Shown here: piece after piece, positions 23,320 through 42,967 of the stretch
Layout of the letters: each line of letters opens with the position of its first letter
Numbering within the stretch: the stretch's first letter is position 1
Source: Liolophura sinensis
Taxonomy: Eukaryota; Mollusca; Polyplacophora; Chitonida; Chitonidae
Assembly (NCBI RefSeq): GCF_032854445.1
Contig: NC_088302.1
Location: 7,933,338-7,997,337 of the forward strand
Length of the DNA: 64,000 bases
Reading direction: 5' to 3'
Notes under the pieces: model-generated
Database searches by the model: none
Seen by the model: the letters and a program-made list of their open reading frames with translations, nothing else
Told to the model about the DNA's origin: nothing
Position numbers and translations under genes: made by a program

Positions 23320-26067
23320 TACGTTGTGTATATTCGCACAAACTAGAGTCTATCCTGACAGAATTCTGTATGTACCAATATATACCGTTCAAAGAAAGCA
23401 GGCGATATTCCAGTTCGTGCTGATCTATCTATCTAAAAATAAAGAGTGATTGCAAAAATTACAAAAAAAATTAAAGTCTGTTCACGAGCAGTCATGGAAT
23501 CGTCAGAACACACCAGTACGATGTAAGAGTTTTTGTATGGCAGTCACGTGAATCTGGCTGAATCATTTTAAAGTTTCCCTTCAAAATTTTGTCTCAGTTT
23601 CCACACTGGTTGATTAAAGAGAATAGAGTAGATTTTAGCAAAATTGTTAAGCAGAAAGACTGCTGAAGTTTTTGCTATTATTTTAGCATAGCCCAACTAA
23701 ATACCATACACAAAATATCAGCCTCGTCTGTGCATGTGATACAGTTCAAATCGGTAATAAAGATCCTAAATTTTTCAAACCTTTATCATCATTTTAACAC
23801 TGTGAATAGTACAGATATACGATTTTTGGTATTCACCGAAAGGCAAAAATTTTAGCTAATCTTCGTAAAAAAGAAAAGTAAATTTAATTTGATCAACGAA
23901 TGTGGATTTTTTGCAAGAAAAAAAATCCAGAGGAGCATTACCACCAAAACTTGTCCGTATACCCTGTCCTTTATCAGACGTCTGTTTCTTGACGAACTGT
24001 TTATTAAATATGGGGCTCATTAATTTATTTAGAAAATATCTTACTTTTTAACAGTGTAAGTGCATAGCTAAATTTTATTAGATTGTTTACTACGAGGCAA
24101 ATCGTTCCACTATTAAATCAGGTGTTTCCTCGTTTAAAAGTCTAGATCAGTTGTTCATTTGGAGATAACTACGACCCGTAATCCACCATTTTAATTTGTG
24201 AACGTGGATGTAGCTGTTTACTAAGTAACCTATCCGCACAGGTTTAGATCTCGTTGTGTGCGTTGGCTTGCGTAGAATCATATATATACATCCTGGATAA
24301 ATATATGGCTAATGAAGATCTGTTGTTTTAATGTAAGTAGTTAAGTCCACTACGTGTTGTTGATGACGTGGTCACTTTGCCAAATGACGCGGCTGTCATC
24401 GTATAATTACAAAGAACGTAACCTTATCTCAGTCTCGTGCCGATCCTTGCGCGTTCGACTTGATTAAACTTAGCCACAGACGCTCTCCGGCGTATTTATT
24501 TAAATGAGAGACCGTGTTGCGTCACTGCACGCATTAGAATGACTCCGTGTGCTGACGTAACACCGATGTTATCCTCGGTGGGTCGGGTGGAATTCGATAG
24601 CGTCTGAGCGACCCTACCTCATCTCATTATACACGACCCAGGATGCTTACCAGTCCACCCTGCGACAAGATGTCTCCTTTCATGCTGATCATCTTCGCAT
24701 CGGATTGCGTCACGATTGCGTCAGCACTTAGAAAGAAACGTAATGTACCCAACGAACGGTAATGCCTCAACCGTACTGAATATTCCATATACCATGTTTA
24801 AAGAGTTACACGCTCACGGAAACTTTCAGCTATTGGGACTCAAGGGAACTGCTGCGATTATCTGCTCGGGGAAAGATGGCGGACGAAAGATAGACAGCCG
24901 TGCGAGGCCAGCAAAATGACTCGCACAGAGCACTAGGTCCTATTTCCAAACTAAAACGAATTGTGTCCAAAAGTGTCTCCTGTTTAAAAACGTGAGATTT
25001 ACTTTTATAAGCATCCAAAACACACTATTCATTCCAGTGAACTGGAACGGGGCAATTGCAACTCGTGTTGAAATGTTACTCCATGTGTATGCACCAATAT
25101 GAATGGATATCTTCAATACCTGTGAAACTACAAGTCAACTGTTTCCCCGACTGATTGTTGATATAATATTAAGAACACGCCAACGACAATGACCACTAAA
25201 ACACGAATATAATGATTTCCACTGTTTATTGTAAACAATGATAGTTGTCTCGTATGTGGACAGTGAAACATGATTATAACATGTTTAAAGTTAACTGCCT
25301 TGCTGATGGATTTTCTGTGCATAACAGTCCACCTTCACACATTTTGCCATTTTCATTCATAATCTTGGAACGTATTCTAATACACCTTGATAAGGTGTAA
25401 TCGCTAAGACAAGAGTTTATTTACTGATTATTCGTACCACAGAAACATTATATCCGTCTGAAGTTCACCATATCACAGATTATACGTGTGAGGTAAACGA
25501 TGAATCTGTTGACGTCACAACAAACTGCTTAATGTGTCCAAACTTGCTTTGATCACTGCTGAAAGCTTACAATTGATCGAGTTATTATAATGAAATAGAT
25601 AACCGAATGCTAATAGATCTACAACGGATCTAGTAATGTTTTTTTTTTAAACTCTCCAAATGACCATGAATAAATATCACTAATATTGTGTTAAAAGAAG
25701 TCCACAATGAATAAAGAAATTTAATATAAACTGAAAATATTTTGCTTAATGGGAATTAACTGCCAACTTTCACAAGGGATTTAATTATTGCATTTCGCCA
25801 TGTTAACATCATCTTTAAATTACGTCCGGAAGAAACGTTAATGGACTCACGAAAGTCTCTCTATCGGCATTTACCACTTTACCATTGCCGGAAACACAAC
25901 CATCATTACAACAATGTGGAATGTGCATGGTGGCATCTCAATATGCCTTGGGCCTGATTCATTTACTGTTTCACTACATAACTTCTTATTCGCTTAATTC
26001 TGTCAGTCATTCATTCAAACAATTCAAACGCAGTTGCATTAGGTCATCAAATAAATCATTGCGTAAA
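23320..26067. other. Gene-free interval downstream of the PRDM-like gene, with a CpG-rich island near 24430-24730
   Basis: AT-rich apart from 24430-24730, which has many CpG, TTGCGTCA repeated (near 24515, 24704 and 24715), TGACGTAA, and GGTGGGTCGGGTGG. It could be an enhancer or an unannotated promoter; no exon follows it convincingly. Confidence 0.35.
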
Positions 26068-26073
26068 TTTATT
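26068..26073 (-). terminator. Possible polyadenylation signal of the PRDM-like gene
   Basis: AATAAA on the minus strand, about 430 bases beyond the stop codon at 26505. Other weaker signals exist further left, so the choice is uncertain. Confidence 0.3.
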
Positions 26074-26504
26074 TCAATAACAATGTAAGGACGGTGGAGT
26101 ATCATGTACACAACATATTTACAAATATACAAGAGATACATTGATCTCATAATAACATGCAGTAATACTGTCGTATATGTAGGGCCTTTTATGTAAAGTA
26201 CAACGTCTCTCAATAAGGTCTATTTGATTATATTGCGCAGAATTTAAAATAAATGTCAGTCATTTTCTGTAAAAAGGAACAATATGACGACTAGATGAAT
26301 AAATTATCCGAATATATTACACCACACCATATTATATATATAAATATTATCTTTTTTCTCCGATAATATAATATTCTTTGTACACAGTTTTAGAGTTTTT
26401 GCTATATACATCATATACACAGTGTAACACAAGTGCGGATTAGTGCTCAGAATAAAAATCCGATCTGCAGGGTAACGCGGGTGTCTTTTGTTACATAACA
26501 ACAG

Positions 26505-33630
<7,126 letters not shown>

Positions 33631-33888
33631 CTTTATCACTCTCTGCTGATTCCCGAAACAGTACGAAAACCCTTAAACTCCGGACAATTAATAGCAAATG
33701 GATCAGGCGTAGTGGTATTCGGGGCCAGACAGCAAATTGTTAAATTCTTGCACTGTCCGAATGACGTAAATTTAGGCGTGCAAGTTTGATATAGGAGCGA
33801 CTACTGTATGACAGTGAACAGTTCGATTAGCCCATCCCACATCACACACTAGCTGTACACTAACATGAACAGTGATGGGCTGGTCCGG

Positions 33889-33894
33889 TTTATA
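33889..33894 (-). promoter_or_regulatory. TATA-like box of the PRDM-like gene
   Basis: TATAAA followed by CC on the minus strand, about 260 bases upstream of the ATG at 33630. It would place transcription start near 33860 and give a roughly 230-base 5' leader. A GC-richer flank (33895-34000) lies just upstream. Confidence 0.4.
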
Positions 33895-35489
33895 AGTACT
33901 GGTCAGCCTGCTCTGATTGGTCAGCGGCCGTAGCTCCCCTAGAGAGGGAGTGATGCGCCCACCTCGGACAGTCCTGACCAGCTACATGAGTGGCTGAGCC
34001 TCAGTCGTACTGAGTTCTGAATGAGATACAATGGACATCACACTGAGTTGCCATTTGTTCCTTCCCGGCTGGAGAGCTCACAGTAGGTTTTGACCATTTT
34101 ACGAGGGAATCCATGCAGATAAGCAAGAAGTCACTGCGATTCCGCATCGTGCGAAATGCCACCATTCAAGCGCTTGCAACTAAAAAAGTAAATAGCTAGA
34201 AATAAACTTCTTTTACTATGTTGCTAGAAATGAGCTGGTGTTGTCGTAAAACGAATGCGTATACGTTTTGATGGTAAGATCTCTATTACAATAAGAAAAA
34301 AATGCTAATTTAGAGTAGACGTTACACATACACGTGTGTTATTTCAGTTACAGGCTGTTGAATACGCCCAGTTTTCGCGACTTGACAGTCGAAAGTGTCA
34401 CTTCACATATGTTACCTAAAACCAACACGTTTAATTTATCCACTGTTGACACTGTTGCGTGGGATTCACGATTTTAGTAAACTACATCTGATATTGCATT
34501 TTGGTACATATGTATCACCCAAAGAGATCTGAGAACATGTTATAATTATGATAACACAAATGTTAGAGAAGTCAAAATTATTTTTGAAAACATTTTGTCC
34601 AGAACTGAATCAAAAGCTTTATTCATTATTCCTTTTCCTATATAAACGTGCTGTAAGAGACAACCATAATTCGGAAGTCATTAAAGGCAAATTTATATTG
34701 CTGTTTAACTAAATGGTTTATGAAGACAGCTATACTTATTATTCCTTTTAATGTAATCTGCAGAAAAGGGCTACTTGACGTCAAATGTTCGTGCGTCCTA
34801 GCAACTTTGCGTGAGCAGTGAAGAATTCTGTAGTTAATTTTGGTTATGATTAATGAATGACTGTTTATTAACGCCAATTTTGGCAAATGCGTAGTCATAT
34901 CGTACCATATACCAACTGGTATATATATATTTATACACAAACCTTATGTGAATTAAAGTTTGAAGTACGTTCTTGTGTTTCAGCTAATGGTATATGGTAT
35001 AAGGTGTGATTTGTTCGCTTCCATTTATATGTTTATTCATCATGTGTCTATAGTTTATGGCCTGTGCCGTGGCCCGTGCATGGGTGCTGTAAACATGTCG
35101 GTGCGCGGCGCGTCATTAGTGTTACATATACAGACACCTTCGATTTCAGTTTATCTTCTACAATACTGACCACTGTCCAGTCGGCCGCGAAACCATGTCT
35201 GCTATTGAAATAAACGGGTATTGTTAAATGCGAACAAGGCCGTCTTTTGGTTTTGTACACAAAACCATTGAGGGGAAAGTTGACAGAACGGTTTCTATGG
35301 CTGTAAAGCCTCGCTGATTCGAACATACAGCTCGATAAATATCGTCTGCACCATCAGGGAAATACTTGAAAAAGTTAATTAACACATTTCGATGATGTCG
35401 AAACACGAACAAGCTTGAACTGGCATAACATCTTCCTCCACGTGCTTTTGAGGAAATTTTAATAATAACCAAAATCTCTAATACTAGGA
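33895..35489. other. Upstream region between the PRDM-like promoter and the repeat array
   Basis: GC-richer near the promoter, AT-rich beyond. A GC-richer patch at 35060-35120 (GTGCCGTGGCCCGTGCATGG) has no clear coding sense. No repeat family recognised. Confidence 0.4.
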
Positions 35490-37004
35490 GCAGAAAAAGG
35501 AAATATGATGTCAGTTACATATGAGATCTGTAGATCGATGACCAAAACGGTATACTGTTATATCATAATATATACTACATAAGTGTGGACAAGAGCTAAG
35601 ATGTAGAGCGGAAAACCGGTTACGAGGATTATAAAAGATGTTCACTTGATTAAAATTCCTGACACGACCTGAATTTCCCAACAAATCTCCAAAAGACTAA
35701 TATCTACGTGAGCTGGACGATTACTTAAAACTACCCCGTCAAGAGCAATCAGTAAGTTGATTGATCTCTAGAATATCATATTGTGCGCAATATCCCGTGC
35801 ACAGCATTGTAACCTTGTCCGTGTAGCTGTATAATAGTTACATATAACGAAAGGTCACGCAAACATGAGTTTCTAAACAGATGTGTCACGTCCTTTGAAT
35901 TTTAATTTCTAACACAACATGCTAACTAAAGGTGATACCAACACTTATGATAACTAAGAAACAAAAAGAAAACATTTTTACTATGGAAGTGGCTTGGGTA
36001 GATTGTATAGCCTTGTCTACCTCCACGGTTTGCCTACCAAAAGAGAGTTTAAATATTTATAACATTGCAGCTACCCGTAAACAAAATATCGCGATTATGG
36101 ACAAGCAATAGCGAGAGTTTTGTTAATAACTTTCGGAAAAAATATCATACCACATACGGTAATCAGAAAAACCTACACCATATAGGAAGAATGAAAGAGT
36201 GATTATGGTTTAACGCCACATAAGCAATATTTTGGCCATATCGTGGCGACATACACGGGAGAAAAAAGTGACACGTCTTTAGAGAGCTGTCTGAAAAATG
36301 ACACCGACATGCGGGCTGTCATGCAGCAAGGAATGGGTTCTCAGGGCACTGAGATTATGAGAGATGCACAAGAAGATTACACGTCGTACAAAGTATACTT
36401 ATTATGGAAGCTTAGTTTTCAATAACGATTTAAGAATGTTAAAAAAAGCAATACTGAATTTATATTATCTGTTTCATTACGTTTTAAATAATTAGGAATA
36501 AGTGTGTAAAGCTTTGCCCTTCTGTTGCCCGAAGGGGCATCTATACAAGTATGGTATACTGATGCGCTTTTCAGATTAAAAGTTGATTTGAAATAATTTT
36601 CAATTTTTTTTTAAAGAAAAGCCAGGAAAAGTACAATAGTTATGCGTAGAGCTTGATCATATAGGTAAACGGGTATTATTTCAAGTTGGACAAGTGTGGA
36701 CTATAACTTTTATTAACTAACTAGCTCTCTTGATGTCTAAGCAGACTCATTCATTGTTATAAGCCCCACGATTCAGAGCAGTTTCTCGTTTATATATAAA
36801 AGTCATCTTGACACAAACTATGACAGATTCCTGTTGTACTATAAAACGATCATATTCCTCTTTTTTGATTATGCATATCTCAGATGCCACACAAATACCT
36901 CAGAAACATTGTGGGCGTGGCTTGCCATGATGCCTACTGCCTACATTATATTATTCATACTACACAGTGAGGCCTAAAACTGCGATGTATAGATCTATAT
37001 ACTT
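35490..37004. repeat. Array unit U0 (partial)
   Basis: Contains block F (ATATGATGTCAGTTAC, near 35502), block A with AACCGGTT at 35614-35621 followed by AAGATGTTCACTTGATTAAA, and the post-A segment GAGCAATCAGTAAGTTGATT near 35742. Blocks C, B and D are missing, so this is the diverged, promoter-proximal edge of the array. An old SINE fragment interrupts it at 36195-36360. Confidence 0.7.
36195..36360 (-). mobile_element. SINE-like fragment
   Basis: Contains GTGATTATGGTTTAACGCCA followed by CATAAGCAATATTTTGGCC. Read on the minus strand it gives a 3' end similar to the GTTAAACCCCAA ends of the other SINEs. No tRNA head or duplication was recognised. Confidence 0.4.
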
Positions 37005-40000
37005 CTGACCATCTGTCTAAATGACCGGTCAAAAGTGAAGATACCCAACTCGAGGATTAATCCTTAACTCTGAACCACCTGTAGGTCAGGAAAATGTAAT
37101 CCAGAGATATATGAGATTATCTGTTAATCCATGTATTGCAGCCCAGCTCATTTCTCCCAAATCACATGTCACCGAGTCAGGGCCGCTGGATACACAGCCG
37201 CCATTGTGGAAATAGCTCTATTGGATCAAATAACATCGGTTACGTGATCAGCATTTTATTCTGGTGTGAGGTACCTCAACCACTAGATCTCAAAACATAA
37301 AATCAACACAAACAGCTTTTCCATAAAATATCCCCAATTCTGACTCTTAACACTATATTACACTTAAAGATACATATCTTAATACGAAGCCCAGATAATA
37401 AAAACTTGCATAAAACGAGCCGTAACTGAAGGTTGTTTTGGGGCTAATCCAGGGGAGATAAGTATGCATCAGTGCGAATGGTGGTGACTGATTTCGGAGC
37501 TGCCGATCGTGCAAAGCTACCTTTGTGCATCCTGGAGAATGTATAAAACAATGTACACAAGACTCTAATAAATGTATCAATAACTAAACGAGTATATATT
37601 AACAGGTAGTATAAATCATTGTCTTCGCAATAGACGCAGTAAAGCTGTTGTTTTTCCTATCAAATATCAAATTTCTTAAAAAAAGTATCAAATACTGAGT
37701 TGTAGGATTTCATATGTAGTCGCATGAAAAGAAATTTGCAAACATTGCAGATTTGTTTTGTTTCTGACGAGATAATTGACAGGAATGGACAGGTAAAGTT
37801 TGGGAACACGTCTCTGTCAGGCGGGAGGGTTTTACAGCTTCACACTTTGCCCATACGCGTTCCAGAGGGGTGTTAGGTTTGGCGAAGGTTTCCTGCAATT
37901 GGTTATCAATCCACATATTATACATAAAAAACTCTTAATTATCTATAAGTGTTAATTGGATCACGTGAAAATACCGCTGTAGTGAATATGGTCGCTAACT
38001 GAGTCGTGATAACGCTGTTTCTCCACCCATTTGTTCAGTTTGCTACTGTTTAAGAGAACTGATTTATTTACTGTATCTAAGGCAAAACTTTTGACCTTGG
38101 TGAGATTGTGGGTCATATCGGCGAATCGGACAGACAGACAGACAGGCAGACAGACAGTACATGCTGCAGAACAATGCTCCAATTAGTCTCATGGCGGACA
38201 AAGAACGGTCACACCTTCATCTGGAGCATTTCTTTTGGGACAGGTGAAGAGTAAAGTACAAAGGGCCCTTAAATACACTAATTGAGTTTTACTAATTAGC
38301 CATCAATAAGAAAGGTATCCCCCGCGAAGCCATTACTTGTAATTACCGCCCTTCCTCACTAAGACAAGACAATCAGCGCGCGCAACTCTGCGGGGTATGC
38401 GGCCTCTAGTCAGGATATGTTATTCTATTATGTTCACAGTTTGCTCAAACTTCTGTAAACCTCTCACCTATTTCAAAATATCACTAAATATTAACTGTGA
38501 TTATTAAGCAACGTCTGAAATGTGGTGCCATGCAGCTAAACTCGCCTGGCCACAAAAAAAGAAAACAGTGGAATACATAATTGATGAAATTTAGGTTTTG
38601 TAGTTATGAAATATACAAATATATATTTTAATATTGTTGTATATGTGTATATTAGTATATATATATGAACGTCTGTCACATGTAAAGTTTTTTCGCCTAA
38701 CTGAAAAGGTTAAATATCCCAACTTTTACCATCAGAACAATTTCAACGAAAGGTTTCAAGACGGCCATGTTGTTGTTGCCCCAGGTTGGTTGCCTGGAGC
38801 GTTGTTCAGCTCTAAGTGTGGTTCATTGTAACAGAACTTTGCCACTGAGAAGTCAAGGTTCCGATACCACTGATTATTTTCCCCCGCTGTGTAGGGTCAT
38901 CGCACAATACCCACCAAAATCTCACCTGTTCTACGCTTTTATTGAGGTGTATGTAAGAGATCTACATTAAGTATTTCTCACGCTCTCTTCTCAATCGCCT
39001 GTCCTATGCTAACTTAAATCATATACCATTGCATCCTGCAATACAAAAAACACATTCTACTTCGACCATACCGAGGCTAAAAAAATAGCTGTATAGGAAT
39101 CCCTAAATTGTCTAAATTTAACACATTGACAGCATTAACACATTGACAGCATTAACACATTGACAGCATTAACACATTGACAGCACAGGTAAATATATAT
39201 ACTTTATTAGAAGCAAAAACGTGAAAACACGAATAATGAGTTTTTAATTGCATTTTTCGAGATTTCTAAATCTTGATACCAAGAATAATTGCCCTGAATA
39301 CAAGTATTCCTGTGTTGTAACATTTTGTTGTCATCATCTTTACCGACACCGCCTTGACCATTAATTGACCTTGTCCGTCCTCAAATCTCCAGTTAAGTGT
39401 GCCTGTCGAATTGCTAGGATACGTTGAAATAAACTAATTGGTTCACGGACGATTATCCAGACTTGGTGGTTTCTGAATTTATCTCAACAACATACCGATG
39501 ATGTTCTACAGATTCTACAGAGGGAGGATAGAAAAGGTTTCGCTAAAGTTCTAACAACTTTTTGACATGTGCTGGGAAAGTTCATGGATGATGAGCTATG
39601 ACGTCAGTCACGCTGTGAGCATCAACATGAATAATATAAGTAGAACCGTTATTTCCATATGTATCTTTATCTGGCCAAGTCCTAATCTTTCACATAAAAC
39701 CGGTTAGAAAGCTGAAGGAAGGATATGTTGACTTGATAAGCGTCTTTACACCAACCTGAGTAAGGAAAAGCGAAATATCGGATATCTAACTGTAATAAAA
39801 AGATTAAAACAACATTAAAGTGTGAAATCAGGGAGCCAAATTCATTACTGATTAATCACAATAGATTCTCAATAGATATCGACTACATTACATCGAAACA
39901 GTCGAAATGGATCAACAAAGCCTTATCCCAAGTTACAAGAAACAAAATATATTTATTCATAGAAGAAGGGGCTTTGGTATATTGCATAACCCTGTCTAGC

Positions 40001-40556
40001 GCCATTCTTTGTTTACATGTATTAATGGTAATGTAAATATCCATTAACTCAACAGTGTGAGTGTGGGAGAAACGTTGAACGGGCCCTGGGAAGTGAAACA
40101 TTTTGGTGGACCAGGACGGTTGTTTTGGGATTATTTTTTGTATTTGACATCAGCTGGTATTAGGGGAACCAGACACACCAGTGCAAATGTAGGCCTGAGA
40201 AATCTCCTGTATGAAATCTATATGGGGTGTCATCTGACATGCGGGTTGGCAGAAAACATTTGTTTTTATGGAATATTTTGCAATATTAAGAAGAATGTTA
40301 TCAATTTGATATACAATGGAGGTACAGAAAACATGCATATCTTTTTTTAAAAAAAAAAAGGCTCAGTAAACTACATACATATAGTTTTATGCTTTTGCTT
40401 TACATACTGCATGCGGGCTTTACCAAGACATTTTAGGATTTTATGAAGATCCACTATGCGACAAACGTGTACCAAACCCATCCAAACTTATGAGTTCGAA
40501 TCACTCGGTTATCTCATTTACAAACACTATTCTGTCTGGGTTCATGTATTGTCGGT
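37005..40556. repeat. Array unit U1 (odd type, complete)
   Basis: Block order: C 37005-37175, H 37705-37930, (GACA)n 38128-38158, B 38236-38510, D 38690-38990, 17-base minisatellite 39118-39186, E 39340-39510, F 39565-39660 (TGACGTCA at 39599-39606), A 39690-39770 (AACCGGTT at 39698-39705), G 39805-39960, I 39960-40075. It is the reference for the odd type, matching U3 and U5 block by block. Confidence 0.85.
39118..39186. repeat. 17-base minisatellite, four copies
   Basis: TTAACACATTGACAGCA repeated four times. The homologous place in U3 (near 44496) has a single TTTAACACAGACATGC-like copy, so the expansion arose in U1. Confidence 0.95.
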
Positions 40557-42454
40557 AATACACACTGACAGATGTATCTGTCCATCTCACTGACCATCTG
40601 TTAGACTGACCGGCCAGAACGGTATATGCACCCAGCATGTAAATAGATGTATCCTGAAATCCAGTTTACCTGTATGAGATATTAGGAGATATATGAGATA
40701 GTCTGTTGATCCCCATGGTGTTGCCCAGCCCATTTTCCCTAAATCACATGTCACCGGCAATGTGTGGTACTGACACCTATATACAACATATAGTTAGCTG
40801 TTTGTAAGATTATGATTGATTGTAGCATCGGAATTCGTATCGTATATTTCGGTGGAATCAGCACATATCAAGATTGCCACGCGCACCTATGGAGAATTAC
40901 TAACTAACGATTATTAATGAATATATCTCCCCATGACGCGATTACCTGTAATTACCTTGATGTTTCTAAGACAAGACAAACTGTGCTGTGGTCTCTCTAG
41001 ATATCGAGACTTTTCATTAGAGAATATTCGGGTTAGTTTAGACAGTTTGTTAAAAGCTGTCGCCTTATTTGTGAATTAAGACAATGTAGTCAGTAAATTT
41101 TCAGGAATTTTTTTTAAAATTAATGTTGTCCAAACACATTCAGCGGCAAAAATGTAAACAAATATAAAAGTTATAAGGATTATTTTTGAAAACGTAATGT
41201 ATGGTTTTAAAAATTATTGTAAGCATTTAAATGGATTGAAGCATAAATATCAGTAAAAATTCTTTCCTGTCAGGAACAAAAAGGCGTCTAGTTGTGATAA
41301 TCGCTGTTTTTCAGGCGATTCTTAGATTCAGCGATACTTACCAACACTGTATTTTCATATATGTCCTCAAATGTCCAACATAAATAGTTACATCTGTGAG
41401 TCGAATTTAGGAAGTCTATGAAATCATTTATTTGTCATTTAATTTGACATTAATTTGCAACCAGTTTAGCATTACAAATTCTTTCTACCTGGGATATTTC
41501 TCATTTGAAATTACTCTTATATATTTCTTCTTTCTTGACTTTGAAACCTTTTGTGAAGAAACGTCATTTTGAAAATTAACTTTTGATTTCGAAAGTTAGT
41601 TTTCGCATATGCCCGGACCGAGACAAACTGCTTAGCAACTTTAGAGGACTGTATGGCTCCATGTCAATATACTTATAGTACATACAGAGACCAAGAAATG
41701 AAAGAAATTCCTAAGGAGATTTTAATAAAGATTTAGTAAAAATTTAAAGAAAGAAAATATGACACGTAGTGGGAAAGTTCACTAACGATGAGATATGATG
41801 TCAGTCACGCTGTGAACATCGTCACAAGCGACGTATAGGATAGACATTATTGTCTTTTTTCGCGGGATGTGGCCAAGATCGAATGTATAGAATGCCGATA
41901 CAAAACCGGTTCGGAAGCGTAAAAAAGATGTTCATTTGATGGAAATCCTGACACCGAACATCAGTTGAAAAAGCAAAGTTTTCCCGACTCTAGCTGTGAC
42001 GAAACAACAATGAAATGAGCAATCAGTGGGATTTGACTGATTGCTAAGTGACATTTCGTGAGTAATAATCAACATGATTTGGTATCCTCTACCTTTGTCA
42101 AGCAAAATTTTACTTTAAATTTTCATTTCCTTTCCTCTGCAAGCATGAGGGAAAATATAAAACAAATGAACAAATCAAACAACCATTGATTCTGGGAAAA
42201 CTTGATATATGTTCGGTGTATTTCAGGAATCGTTTTGTCTTTTGCTGTAAGGATGACGCTTCGTCGAGATGGTGTTTTATAAACTTACACCCTGCACAGA
42301 TTTTGTTAAAGTGAGACGAAGCTAGTTGCTATGAAAACAGTCCTAATAAACATATGTCATCCATATGTCTCACAACTGCTTCAGATGCGGGCGTGGCTTA
42401 TATTATAAATGTTCATAACACATGTGTTTGAGAGATTATTAATAGATAGCCTTT
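40557..42454. repeat. Array unit U2 (even type)
   Basis: C 40557-40770 of the even form (CTGTTAGACTGACCGGCCAG, CCCAGCATGTAAAT), B 40880-41060 (ATATCTCCCCATGACGCGAT), E' 41300-41460, F' 41760-41830 (TGATGTCA), A 41890-41965 (AACCGGTT at 41904-41911), post-A 42010-42085. It lacks D and H. It holds the empty site corresponding to the SINE insertion in U6. Confidence 0.8.
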
Positions 42455-42836
42455 CTCCTGACCAGCTGTTTGAATGACCGGTCAAAAGTGAAGATGCCCA
42501 ACACGAAGATTAATCCTCAACTCTGAACCACCTGTAGGCCAGGAAAATGTAATCCAGAGATATATGAGATTATCTGGTAATCCATATGGTGCGGTCCAGC
42601 CCATTTCTCGGAAATCACGTCACCCGGTCAGTGCTGTAGATACACAGCCGCCATTGTGGGCAGAGCTGTGCACGGAACTCTGTGGAATAAATAATTTTGT
42701 ACATTTTATTGTCGTATCACGAACATCATTCAGTGGAACTCAAGCAACAAAATGAAAAGAAACAGCTTTCCATAAAATCTCACCTCTTATATCTTTTAAT
42801 ACTATATCACACAGATCTACGTCTTATTATGAAGTC

Positions 42837-42967
42837 AACCTGCGGATGGTCGTGGGTTTCCCCCGGGCTCTGCCTGGTTTCCTCCCACCATAATGCTGGC
42901 CACCGTCGTGTACGTCAAATATTCTTGAGTACGGGGTAAAACAACAATCAAATAAATAAATTTAAAT
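42837..42967 (+). mobile_element. 5'-truncated SINE inserted in U3
   Basis: 3' part of the AAATAAAT-tail SINE (CCACCATAATGCTGGCCACC, TTGAGTACGGGGTAAAAC). It is flanked by an 11-base target-site duplication, ATTATGAAGTC, at 42826-42836 and 42968-42978. U1 has the uninterrupted site near 37379 (TTAATACGAAGCCCAG). Confidence 0.9.

Noticed and set aside
38128-38158. CRISPR-like or other short regularly spaced repeats
   Set aside because: Plain (GACA)n and minisatellites without unique spacers, in a eukaryotic genome.
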